A stretch of 64,000 nucleotides of DNA from Pithys albifrons albifrons (taxonomy: Eukaryota; Chordata; Aves; Passeriformes; Thamnophilidae): assembly GCF_047495875.1 (NCBI RefSeq), contig NC_092472.1, forward strand, positions 1,024,849 to 1,088,848. The letters are read 5' to 3'. Shown one piece after another: positions 23,124-33,806 of the stretch; position 1 is the first letter of the stretch, and each line of letters starts with the position of its first letter. The notes under the pieces are model-generated. The model ran no database searches. It worked only from the letters and a program-made list of their open reading frames with translations, and had not been told where the DNA came from. The position numbers were made by a program, and so were the translations under genes.

Positions 23124-26024
23124 GTAAGTGATGATAATCTGCCAGAAATCATTAAAACATGACTGTGCAGAGCTTTCTTGCCAACAAATTGCCATCTGTG
23201 TTTTTACTGAAACTTCAGCACTGCATAAGGAAGAGATTTTCAAAATCTTTTCAGGGGATTTGGAGGCCCATTTTTCTTACACTGTAATGGGAATTGGACA
23301 GCACACACCTTATGCAGCTTTGAAAGTTTTGTTTAAAATGTATGATTTTTTCATCTTTCTGATTTTTGTAGTGCAACTACATTTGTTATATCCTTAACTT
23401 GTGACCAAGACTGTTCCTAAATTTACATTTCAAATTAATGTAATTCTTATATAAGCTTAAAAGATTTTCACTCTCTCCTTTAGTTATTTAACAAACAAAC
23501 CAGACCCAAAACCAACCACCTCCCCCAAACTTGGTGCTTTATGGCAGTTGTCATCTTTTCTGGCTGGGAGCAATTTACCTTCTGCAGCTTCTTCTTTGGC
23601 ACAGTCCCAGGTCTCCTGTGCTTGGGAGGTGCAGCAGCCTCTGCACGTGCAGTGTTCCCTAATTCCTCAGCCCTGCTGTGGCCTGCTGGCACCTCTCAGA
23701 GAAGGAGTTCAGGGCCTGCTGGAAAGAGGTTGGGTGAATTCTTTAGACACTTAAAAATGGCCTGTAAGCCCCATTTGAGACCGTGGCATGCGGTGATAAA
23801 TGGAGAAGGTCCCCACCCTCCATGTGACCAGATGGATTCCCCCTCTTTGCACACAGTAAATCCCCCTCTCCTTCTCTCAGGCTTTGCTTTTGCTTTTCTC
23901 CCCTGCATCCCTGATTCTGTTTCCTCATCTGATTGTTTCCCTTTTAAATTGCACTGCAGTTTTTTTCAGTTCTTTCTTTTAAGCTGAGCATTGCCCTGCT
24001 GTGCTTCCCCAGGGTCATTCCCATGCTCTGCTGCCAGGGGACTGCAGGCTCTGGGTGAAGGGTGACCTGTGCTGGGCACCACAGAGCTGTTGGCTGGGGC
24101 ACAGCAGTGTCACACAGTCCTTGTGCTTGAAGAGGGGGGTCCCTGAATTGTAAACTGGGGATTAGACAGGAAATTAAGGACAGTAGAGGGGTTTTGAGGG
24201 GCAAAACCATTATTAAATGGATATAGGAGGCTGGAAGTGGATATCTTTGCCTTGATTCTTTCCCTGGCTGAATACATTAATGTCTTGGAATGTGCAAAGA
24301 ATTTTGATTCTTCTGTGGATGATATGGTAACTCTTTCCCCAGAGAATTATAAATTGGACTATACTATAATTTTTTGTCTTCCCTTTTTAGATTTTAGGTT
24401 AAAATACACAGCCTCTTAAAATAATACTTTTAAGGGCCTGTATTGAGGGCAGAGGTGTTTGGTGTGCTGAGGGGTTTGGTGGTGTGAAGAGTAGGCTGTC
24501 ATGGTCATACAGTCTCAGAGTAAGATGGGAGTTCAGAGTCTGGGAAGCTGCTTTGGTTCAGCTTTTAGACACTGGGGTTTTATTCTTGTCTTCTTAATAA
24601 AGATAAACTGAAGCAAATATTTGACTTGTTAATGCTATTCCATTTAGATTTTTCAGTTTCTCATAACTTTTCAGCACAAAGCAGAGTTAGTGTTGCTCTT
24701 CTGGGCTTTGTGTCTGTGAGTAGTTCAGTATTTTGATATTGTTGTTATCACCAAAATTGCAAATATGCTGCCATTTTTTATTTCTACTTTTTTTTTTTGC
24801 ACTTCCATGTTCATCTCCCATAGATGTTTTGGTAAATTTGGCATTGGTGTAGCTTTTGATGAAGCTCTTGTTTTTCAAGACTCATCTGAAACTTCATGGT
24901 TGGTTCCTTTGACTTTGTTTCACTTACTTCATCCTTTAAATCCCTAACCCACTTGAGCAAGAAAGAGGCAGGGACACTGGCACCTGGATTTCAGTGCTGC
25001 CTTACCATGATTTCTTCAAGAGCTGTATATTTTTCTCCTCTTTCATTCCATGGCTTCTCTTCCTTACATAGTGGAAAACTGCTTTTTGTATGATGAAATT
25101 CCTCTCTAGATCTTTAGAAATGTTCTCAGATAAAGTTTTGTGAATGTTTCTTAAAATACTACATTTTATGTGTCTTTCATCTTGCTTGATATTGGCACGG
25201 CAGAAACAGAAATGGGAATTGCTGTGATTGCCTCTGTTCACTCACGAGTACTTTCTAGCTTTTATATTATTGCTTCATCTTTCAGCAACCAAATACAACC
25301 ATGAACTGAAAGCACAGATGTATATGAAAGTGCCCTGAATGCTGGATGAAGAGACTTCCTTACAGAGTTTTAATTTTCTCTTCAATTTGTCTCTGTGGCT
25401 TCTTGTTTCTCTTTAAATGTCTTGCAACTGGCTACCGACGGACAGAAATTTTGCTCTTTTGCAAAATAGCCCTTTTATGATTTTGATATTGATGTCAAAT
25501 CTGGATAGTTCAAATTCCTTTTTATTGCTTTGTATGGTATATACTTGTTAAGGATTTAGTGCAACTATAAACATCTCCAGGACTCCCCATAGTAGGGATA
25601 AACTGTGAATTATGGACTTATTAGAATGGGCTATTTCTTTAAGGCAATCTGAACCTCTATAGCTCTGCAAAGAGATTTTATAAAGTAAATCAATGTTTCT
25701 CCATAAAGTTAAATTGAGGAATTACTTTGGTAATTGCATTATTTGCCTTTTTCTGAGCAAATAATACTAAAATGTATTCTTGAGTTTATAACTTCCTGAA
25801 AAAGAAACTTAGTTTATGTGTTGTATACAATCCTTAGACCATGATTATGTAAAATCAATAATCAGTGCTGGTTTTAAGTTGTTTAACAGCTTTTCTTCAG
25901 GTTCTCTATTCCCCAAACTGAAATCCTACTGCATCACAGTATAAATAGCTGGTACTGATGATACCTCTTACACCTTGGTCTGCCATCAATGGATCTGACA
26001 GCTTGAAGTCAGAATCATTGTGCA
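23124..26024. other. Unique non-coding DNA
   Basis: No gene or transposon recognised. A good acceptor-like tract ends at 23483 ("actctctcctttag") with no donor nearby. The 148-codon plus-strand frame at 23541-23987 runs through pyrimidine-rich, GC-richer DNA and shows no family features. Confidence 0.5.
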
Positions 26025-26090
26025 CATTCTACAGACACTGAGATATAGGAAGCTGAACTGACTTATTTGACTGACAGTTTGAGGTACCTC
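26025..26090 (-). mobile_element. MIR-like SINE relic (weak)
   Basis: "attctacagacactgagata" followed by "gaagctgaactgactt" resembles the widely shared MIR/CORE-SINE tail read in reverse (attttacagatg...gaaactgag...). Very decayed and short. It abuts the CR1 fragment that follows. Confidence 0.25.
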
Positions 26091-26201
26091 CTCGCTCTCA
26101 GGCACAGGGTGGGATTGTTGGGGTGTCTGTGCAGGGCCAGGGATTGAACTGGATGATTCTGGTGTGTCTCTTCCAGCTCAGGATATTCTGTGATTCTATG
26201 A
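26091..26201 (+). mobile_element. CR1 LINE, 3' end fragment (Y-like tail)
   Basis: "ggcacagggtgggattgttg" leads into "gtgcagggccagggattgaa" and ends "atattctgtgattctatga". This is a typical avian CR1 3' end of the gggattgttgggg type in plus orientation. It lies 90 bp before a second CR1 in the same orientation. Confidence 0.92.
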
Positions 26202-26290
26202 ATTTGATGTCATGGTCAGGAATAAGTGTCAGGGCTTCCAAGCCAGGGAATCGTGGTGCCTTTTTATTTGGCTGGGCTCATGTCCAAAGG

Positions 26291-26591
26291 GAGGGGGCAG
26301 AGCACGGCCCAGGCTCTGCTCGGGGGGCCCAGCAATGGCAGAAGAGGAATGGGCAGGAACTGATGGCCAGGACGTTGCAGCTGGACAGGAGGAAGAACTT
26401 CTTTGTTGTGCAGTGACTGAGCTCTGAGCAGAGCCCAGAGAGGGTGTGGAGTCTCCTCACTGGGGATGTTCCGGAACCATCTTGACACAATCCTGTGCCG
26501 TGTTCTTGGGGATGGCCCTGCTGGAGCAGAGAGGTGGGACTAGATGAGCCACTGTGGGCCCTCCAACCTGAACCATTCTGGGATTCTGTAA
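26291..26591 (+). mobile_element. CR1 LINE, 3' fragment (~300 bp)
   Basis: Recognisable CR1 words in order: "gggcaggaactgatggccag", "aggaagaacttctttgttgt", "cagagagggtgtggagtctc", "tgggactagatgagcc" and "ccattctgggattctgta". Plus orientation, 5'-truncated. Its 3' sequence differs from the copy at 26091-26201, so the two are separate insertions of different subfamilies and not a tandem duplicate. Confidence 0.93.
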
Positions 26592-27389
26592 CCTCATTTG
26601 AAAAAAAATGTATTCCTCCACTTTACTGCTTTCAGTTTACCCCTTTCACCTGAAGGCCAGTGCCACCTCTTGCCTCCTAATGAAATGAGCAGATGAGCAC
26701 ACCAGGCTCCATCCCAGCCCTCTGAGTGTCTCTGCCCTGAGCCACTCTCAGCTCAGCACAGCTCTGCAGGGTCCTGGGTCTGTGTCCCACATCTCACGCC
26801 TAACCTGGGGGAGGCAGTAGGGCAAGTGTTGGCTGCAGGATTGCACCAAAAGGCTGACTGAGTTTGCTGTCAGAAATGGTAAGTGGTTTGATCTGGTGTT
26901 CCCCAGGAACCGATAACAGGACTAGTGTTTATCCTACAGCAGAACTTCTACATTGGTTGTTGATCAGAATGTGCTTCTCAAATGTCTGTCTGAGAGGGGT
27001 TGCAGTCAGGGAAATGCAGTGTCCCTGTGTACCTTAAGTGAAGTGTTTGGTGCACAGAAGAGGAAAGTTATGGATTAGTACAAGAACTGCAAGGTAGAGT
27101 ATCATTGGGATTGGGTATATCAGGAGCTCTGTGAATTGGCCTATAGTTTTTCTGTGCCCATTTTCTCCCATGAAAATTTTCTTACGAATTTTCTTGTTTT
27201 TATCTTGTGAAATAATTTATTTCATTATGTCAGATGGTGGATTTTTTTTTCATTAATTAATTTGTTGCAATATTGCAAAAAAGTTTGAATTCCTTGCTCA
27301 GGAAAATGATGTGACCTGTTTTTGTAGTATTTTCTATCTCATAAATGGAAAATTCTAAGACCTATCATAGAAACACATTTGTAATATAA
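26592..27389. other. Unique non-coding DNA between CR1 copies
   Basis: AT-rich in its second half (27140-27360) and GC-richer at 26650-26850. No gene, repeat or RNA recognised. Confidence 0.55.
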
Positions 27390-27990
27390 TCATAGAATCA
27401 CAGAATGCTTTGGGTTGGAAGGAAACCTAAAGATCATCTCATTCTGCCCTCTGCCATGGGCAGGGACACCTTCCACCAGCCCAGGTTGCTCCAAGCTCTG
27501 TCCAGCCTGGCCTTAGACACTTCAGGGATGGGGCAGCCACAGCTTCTCTGGGCAACCTGTACCAGGGCCTGCCCACTCTCACAGGGAAGGATTTCTCCCA
27601 TTTAAACCTGCCCTCTGACAGTGGGCAGCCATTCTCTCTTGTCCCAAGTCCCTCTCAGGCTCTCTTGGAGGCCTTTTAGGGCTTTGGGGTCTCCCTGGAT
27701 CCTTCTCTTCTCTAGGTGAGCCACCCCAGCTCTCCCAGCCTGGCTCCAGAGCAGAGGGGGCTCCAGCCCTGGAGCATCTCCCTGGCATCCTCTGCACTCA
27801 CTCCAGCAGCTCCACATCCTCCCTGTGCTGCCCCTAGGGCTGGAGGCAGCTCTGCAGGTGGGGTCTCACCTGAGGGGGCAGAGGGGCAGAATCTCTCCTG
27901 CCCTGCTGCCCATGCTGTGGGACCAGCCCAGCTCAGGGGGTCCCAGCACACACAACGGGGGCATGTGGAGCTTCTTGGCAACCAATGAGC
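27390..27990 (-). mobile_element. CR1 LINE, 3' fragment (~600 bp), inverted
   Basis: Begins with the reversed CR1 tail "tcatagaatcacagaatg" and "gggttggaaggaaacctaaa". It continues with "ctgccatgggcagggacacc", "ccatttaaacctgccctctg" and "ctccctggatccttctcttc", and fades after "gcatgtggagcttcttgg". This is a minus-orientation CR1 reaching into the 3' UTR and the end of ORF2. Frames on both strands here are pieces of the element. Confidence 0.93.
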
Positions 27991-28323
27991 TCCTACACTG
28001 AGCTTTTAGTCTGCACTTCTCAAAAAGAGGAAAATTGGTTATAAAATCTCACTGGTTTTGTTTTGTTTATTCTAGTGTTACAAACATTAACATGTGAGCC
28101 TGTGATTTCAAGAACTCTTCAGTTTCTAAATGGCTTTTCTGTTGGGTATCCTTTTTATTAGATGTGTTTCAACATATTGTTTGAAAATAATAAGATAAAA
28201 TTAATGTGAGACTTCTGTTGGTTTTATGCCACATTTTTAAACCAATTAGCATGTTAATATTGATTCATTTTGGTTTATTTTTACTATGTATAGTTTTTAA
28301 AAGGTGTGTTTATTTCTCCCTAG
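27991..28323. other. AT-rich non-coding DNA
   Basis: Unique AT-rich sequence ending in a good acceptor ("tttatttctccctag") at 28323. Nothing else recognised. Confidence 0.5.
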
Positions 28324-28805
28324 TTTTACCAGCAGAACAGAAATCATATAACTGGTTGCTCATGGTCATCTGTGCAATTCCCAGTCTTCTTGAAGTCAGT
28401 CCCATTGATGAGTTCAGCAATAGTGAGAACAGGATTGACTCTGCTGGCAGCTCAGAAGAGGATTGGTGGTTCTTGGAGGATGAGTGAACTAAGATATGAA
28501 ACATGAGTTGGATTCCAAACAGAAGCCTCCTCACATCTTTTGTTGCCTGATTCAAAGTTCCTCACTATGTCAACGTTATCATTACTGATATTGTTACTGC
28601 TGATGTAATAGCCTGACTTAGCATGTTCATTTTTGTCTGGGGTCAAATATATTTGTAACATTTTTACTCAGTCATTGGTACCAACTTGCTATCTGTTGCA
28701 AACCTTTTGTGTCTTATTCTAATTAATATTCACTTACCATGAGTTGGAAAGGAATGTTTGCTCTTTGAATTTTCAGTCAATAAAGCAAGAAGATTGAAAA
28801 GTAGT
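28324..28805 (+). other. Candidate last exon with poly(A) signal
   Basis: A clear acceptor ("gtttatttctccctag") ends at 28323. The downstream frame is open for 54 codons to a TGA at 28485-28487 and has a compositionally coherent, acidic C-terminus ending SSEEDWWFLEDE; it includes SYNWLLMVICAIPSLLEV. About 290 nt further on, an AATAAA lies at 28779-28784 with a "gtagtgatgactgatgt" GU-richer stretch after it. Acceptor, stop, 3' UTR and poly(A) signal are therefore in exon order. The frame starts with two nucleotides completing a codon, which does not fit the end phase of the candidate at 23070. I do not recognise the peptide. Chance order is quite possible. Confidence 0.2.
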
Positions 28806-29177
28806 GATGACTGATGTAACACAACATTTGAAGGTATATGACAGATAATAAACCACCAGGGCTCATGAAAGCATTCAACATTAAAATCCTATGCTGTTTT
28901 AAGATAAAACTGGCTTTTCAGTAATTTTCTAGAGGAGAAAAGAAGAGGAGAAGGCATCTGGAATATGACAAGTGGTATCATTTTATTTATCCATAGATCT
29001 GTAATCATGTAAGAATAATTTTAATATATTTCCTTGGGTTTAAAAATGAGTGTGGGTTTTCACATTCCATAAGTGAATTTTATTTAATGAAAACCATACA
29101 AGGTGTACTTCTGTATGTTTTCTTGAAACAATATTAAGCAGCTCACTTGATACTTTAAATATATATGTGTTTATGCT

Positions 29178-29221
29178 TTCATGGCATCACAGAAATGAGA
29201 CTGGAAAGGACTTGGAAATGA
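29178..29221 (-). mobile_element. Decayed CR1 tail (weak)
   Basis: "tcatggcatcacagaaatga" followed by "gactggaaaggacttgg" resembles the reversed CR1 tail (tcatagaatcacagaatgg...ctggaagggacc). Only about 44 bp can be followed, with several mismatches. Confidence 0.35.
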
Positions 29222-30054
29222 AACTTTAAGAAAGAATTGGACAAAAACAGAAGAGGAGACATTTATTTCATTAACAAGATTTATGAAGGAACTAATGAGC
29301 TCTCTCCTGTTTTCTACCAGATACTTATTGCTTTTCTAGGGTTCAAAACACTTTCAGCATCCCCTGAGCAGTAACACTGCACCCAGACTGTGAGGGTGGT
29401 TCCTCCTGTGTGTTTGCTGGCAGCACCAGAAGCATTCAGCATTTCTGGTTGGCTTCTGGAGGCTTGCAAAGGCATGCATTCCTGTGGGAGCTCTCCAAAA
29501 GGAGGATTGGAATAAACTATTGGTGCAAATAATACTTTGCAAGGCTGAAATGTCTGGATAGTTTCAGTGTTCAGATTACTCAAATTATATTTGCTGCAGA
29601 TGAGTTTCTGCTCATGAAACAGATGTAATAATATCAGGACCTAGAAAGGATGAAAACGTAGATATTGAATAACCTGAGTTCTCTTGAAAAGTAGCACTGT
29701 GATGAAATTGGGGCATTTTTCTTTGCAGAAACTTGCTGACTGTTGACAGAATGGGTTTAGACCCCTCTGCATGGTCGGGATGTAAAGCAGCACTGCCCTC
29801 ATAAATACACACTTTTAACAGCAATTTGAAGTGTTAAAAGACTGGCAAAAAGAGAGATTAGCTAAAAACATAAATAATCAAAATGTATTCAATGACTTTT
29901 CCCTGGCAATGATTCGAACAGGAACTCTGAGGATGGTGGCTCTGCTGCTTAGAGGGGTGGGGTTGTGCCAAGGCAGCTTTAAATGCTTCACTTCACCATG
30001 ATCTTGTATTAGTTAAGTTTAAAATTGTGTTCCCGGGCAAACCATAAAAGATTT

Positions 30055-30300
30055 CAAAAGTATTAGACACCCACTTTTGTGCTGGAATTTAATATGCAAC
30101 TTTTTATTGGAAAATAATCGTCCTTGTCTGGCGAAATCCGCCATGCAATATTTCTGTTAGTAGGCATAATGCAATAAAGACAGGGAGGGCTATTTATCAC
30201 TACAAATTTTGAGGATTTCAGGATTCTTTTTATTATTTTAATATATTTCTTTGGTATTAAATCAGAAAAATGATAAATTACACCTGTCGAGGCTGTTTTT
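30055..30300. promoter_or_regulatory. Possible conserved non-coding element
   Basis: Repeat-free block with retained CpGs ("aataatcgtcc", "tctggcgaaatccgcc", "cctgtcgagg") embedded in AT-rich homeodomain-like words ("atttaatatgc", "aatgcaataaag", "gataaattac"). Texture only. Confidence 0.25.
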
Positions 30301-31792
30301 CCTTTTTCCCAGAAAATGATGTACAACCTAATTTCACTGGTCATTTTGGCTTTTAAAGATATGTATTTTTTCCTATTAAAAACTCTACCAATAGGGGTTT
30401 TTTTAATAAGAATACTGAAGTACTTTTTATTTCAAACATATGAAGTAGTTTATAACTACTTCCTGGCATTGCAAACTTTGGCCTTTTCACATTGTATTAG
30501 GGTTTTTTAAAAGGCATTAAGTATATTGCTTTGAAAGAAGTAGTGTATTGTTAAGATGCTGGATCCAGTGGATCAATTTTCAGTATTTGAAATAGATTAA
30601 ATTGTGGCTAGCCTGAAAGGTTAAAATAATAATTTATTTCATTTCAGTACTTTCCTGTATGCCAATCAGCTTTTTCACAGTCTTAGAACTCTTGGTAATT
30701 TTCTTTTTTTATGTGTATAAACATCTTCTTCTAAAGGATAATGTGGAATTAAAAGAAAACTATAATTTCAACAACTGCACTGTAGAACAGGGGAAAAAAA
30801 AGGAAGAAAAACCATAAGAAGGCATCAACAACAAAGGCAACAAATGACTGGGGCTGGTGTCACAGTTTACATTACTTTCACAATTATTCTGGGTTTGCAT
30901 ATTTCGAAATGTATTAGTCCAATTGGATTTCAAAGCTCAGTTATTTGAATTATAAATCATTATGTCCCTCCTAGCTGGTCAGTTGTGAAATATCTTTGAA
31001 TTCATTTGCATAATGGAATATGTTAGTCATTCCTTTATGTCTGTGAAGCCACAGTGCTCCCTTATACATGGTTAGTTCTTTCTAATAATTAACTTTTCCT
31101 CTGTATATTTTTGTAGCAAAATAACTACAGTTTTATTATTATTTTGCACAGTAACATGGGTTAAAATGCTTTCAGTTTTTCAAACGTTCTTAATCCTCAT
31201 CTTTGTTAGCTTTGTGTTGTAAAAGGCTCTGCCTTGTAACAGGGCAGGAAACCAACTATGTAGCTTTGCAAGATAAATCCAGGTAATGCCACTCTGAATG
31301 TTATAGATTGACAAGAGAAACAACTCTTAAAACTTGATTAGGAGATTTTCCAATAGCAGGAAGCTATAAAACCTACTCTTACAATTTTACCTCTTTAAAA
31401 AGAATTTAATCTACTTACAATGAAAAGGGAAATTGTTTATTCCCATAAAAGTTATCTAACTGTTCAGTCAATGATGTGGAGGAATGGCAGAGTGAAGCAA
31501 ACACTCAGGACAGAACCCCAGTAACTGGAATAAGTGTGGTGGGGATCTGGGGAGTCTCTGGGACTGCAGGGACACACCACTGGTGTTGTTCACGAGCCCA
31601 TCAGTGCCAGGCAGCAGCACTGGGCAGGGAACTACTGAGTCCTCTGCAGTATTCATTGGAGAATGTACAAGCCCAGAAGTAATTTCCTTCACTTGGTGCC
31701 TTCCATGCTTAGGAATGTTTCTGAAGTTTGAATTTTTATATGGCATTCCTGAAAAAGTGCACAGGTGTACTGGGATGTCCCAAAACCTTTTA

Positions 31793-31925
31793 CCATCCTC
31801 ATTTTACAGGTGCAGAACTGAGACAGTGGAATTTAACTGAGTTTCTGTAAGTCATACAGGGATTTCATGTCAAATGAAGGAGAATCAAGAGGCAGAAGAT
31901 CCCAACCATTGTTTTGGCCACTCTC
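31793..31925 (-). mobile_element. MIR-like SINE relic
   Basis: "accatcctcattttacaggt", "gcagaactgagacagtgg", "ttctgtaagtcatacaggg" and "gaatcaagaggcagaagatc" occur in the order found in the 3' half of MIR-type SINEs read in reverse (...ccattttacag...aaactgag...gtcacacag...). Old and diverged, as expected for a pre-avian SINE family. Confidence 0.4.
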
Positions 31926-32094
31926 ACACTCCTGTTTTCCAAATGTGGCTTGCAGCAGCCACTGCCTCAGAAAAGAGCTCTCAAAGGTGCCAGCATAGCA
32001 GTTTTTGCAAAACACAGGGTTATCTCCTTTGCCCATCTCCAGATCACCTGAGACAGGGAATGTGTGTGTGTGCTCGTGCTGTTAACAGATGTCA

Positions 32095-32160
32095 TAATTC
32101 ACAGAGCTAGGAAAGAATTTGAATTGTGAAACAGGTCTGAACCATCTGATTTAAGGGCTT
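32095..32160 (-). mobile_element. Second MIR-like fragment (weak)
   Basis: "cacagagctaggaaagaatt" followed by "aacaggtctgaaccatctga" resembles the section of a MIR tail that follows the attttacag part (cacagctagtaagtgg...aacccaggtctg). It may be a separate copy or the displaced end of the fragment at 31793. Confidence 0.28.
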
Positions 32161-32716
32161 CTATAACAGAGTTTTTGCAAACTCAACTTTTTATTTAATG
32201 TGATTTCTTGTGCTTTGGAAAGGAAACCTTAAGAAAACGATTACATTTTGCCAGGTCTAAGTAGCTAAAAGATGTGACCTACAGAATTACTGCAGTCCAG
32301 TAGATGTGCTAGTTCCGTGTCAGTGAGCATCTCTGGGGTCCTTGGTATCCAGGCAGGTGCCCACACACTGGAGCTCCTCCTGCTTGACCAGAGCCAGGAT
32401 CGGGTACCTTGGCTGGTCAATGCCCAGAGTACACAGCAGACCTTCCCCAGGGCCCATGGGGATCAAAGTGTGGTGGCTGAGGCCAGGTGGTGCTGCTGCA
32501 ATTCCCTTGGCTGTCACAGTTATGCAGTGGGAGATTTCAGGGCATACATAGCAGGAGTCAGTTCCTTTGCTTTCTGTTGTATCAAGTTGGAGAAACTGGG
32601 GTTTCTGTGGAAGTATTCAAAGATATGTCCAAAATTCTCAACTGTACCCCCTTGGCTCTGAGGCTGGGTGCTTGTAAGAGATCCCCATTCAGTTCTTACA
32701 TGTCTGAAAATACTTG

Positions 32717-33806
32717 CACAGAATCACAGAATTGTTAGGGCTGGAAGGGACCTCTGGAGAGCATCCAGTCCCATCCTCCTGCTGAGGCCAAGTCACTTGG
32801 AGCAAGTGACATAGGAGCACATCCAGGTAGGTTTGGAACGTCTCCAGAGAAGAGACTCCATGACCTCCCTGGGCAGCCTGTTCAAGGCTCTGCTGCCCTC
32901 AACATAAATAAGTTCTTCCTCATGTTGAGGTGAAACTTCTTGTGTTTTAGTTTTGGGCTGTTGCTCCTTGTCCTGTTGTTGGGCACCACTGAAGAGCCTG
33001 GCCCCATCCTCTGACACTCAACTTGTAGATGTTTACATGCATTGATGAGATCCCCTGTCTTCCTTCTCCAGACTAATCAGGCCCAGCTCCCACAGTCTCT
33101 CCTCATAAGAGAGATGCTCCAGACCCCTCATCATCTTTGTGGCCTTGTCTCTCTTGTCCTGAGGAGCCCAGAGCTGGACACAGCCCTGCAGATGTGCCTC
33201 CCAGGGCTGGGCAGAGGGGCAGGATCCCCTCCCTGACCTGCTGCCAGTGCTCTTCCTCATGCCCCCAGGATCCCATTGGTCCTCCTGGCCATGGGAGTGC
33301 ATGGCTGGCTCATGGTCAACTTCTCACCACCAAGACTCCCAGGTCCTTCTCCTCAGAGCTGTTCTCTAGTAAGTTGGTCCCAAACCTGTACTGGTACTTG
33401 GGTTGTTCCTCCCCAGCTGCAGGACTTGCACTTGCCCTTGTTGAACCTCAGTAGGTTTCTCTCTGCCCAGTTCTCCAGCCTATCAAGGTCCCACAGAAGG
33501 GCACCACCTGCTCCCCCAGTTACATATTGTCACCAAACTTGCTGAGGGTCTGTGCTGCTGTCCCTGCATCCAGGTCTTTGATAAACAAGCTGAGTAAGGC
33601 TGGACCCTGTATTGCTCCCTGGGGAACCCCACTGACTCCAGGTGTCCAACTGGATTCTGCGCCACTCATTCCAACCCACTGAGCTCTGCCATTCAGCCAG
33701 TTCTTGATCCACCTCACTGTCCATTCATCTCAACCCACATTTCCTGGGTTTGTCTGGGAGAATGTTGTGGACGGCAGTGTCAAAGCCTTGCTGAATTGAG
33801 GTAGAG
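32717..33806 (-). mobile_element. CR1 LINE, ~1.1 kb inverted copy
   Basis: Starts with the reversed tail "cacagaatcacagaattg" and "ggctggaagggacctctgg". It continues with "ctccatgacctccctgggca", "agttcttcctcatgttgagg", "ctcccacagtctctcctcat" and "gccttgtctctcttgtcctg", and ends near "gtgtcaaagccttgctgaa". It spans the 3' UTR and the 3' part of ORF2. It is the longest transposon in the window, 5'-truncated and clearly inactive. Confidence 0.95.
33520..33717 (-). pseudogene. CR1 ORF2 reverse-transcriptase fragment, broken
   Basis: A 65-codon minus-strand remnant in the CR1 copy. It holds the hallmark non-LTR reverse-transcriptase block GVPQGAIQGP followed by LFIKDLDAGT and SKF. The catalytic aspartate region reads FGDN, so one of the two metal-binding aspartates of the family is lost, and a frame break follows directly. 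No intact endonuclease domain or upstream ORF remains in the window. A dead fragment whose only value is as a marker of element orientation and age. Confidence 0.85.

Larger units (their letters stand above)
28806..31792. other. Mostly unique AT-rich DNA
   Basis: No gene recognised. It contains a possible decayed CR1 tail at 29178-29221 and a block at 30055-30300 with conserved-element texture, listed separately. The rest is AT-rich with small chance frames. Confidence 0.5.

Noticed and set aside
23541..23987. 148-codon plus-strand ORF
   Set aside because: Runs through pyrimidine-rich DNA giving Phe/Leu/Ser-rich translation; no motif or gene structure.
27700..27720. Ratchet-like ctctag|gtgagc at 27715/27716
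   Set aside because: It lies in CR1 sequence and arises from the element's own text. It also shows that such back-to-back sites occur by chance, which tempers the candidates at 10095 and 63177.
27579..27988. Several overlapping ORFs of 66-90 codons on both strands
   Set aside because: All lie inside the inverted CR1 fragment at 27390-27990 and are element sequence.
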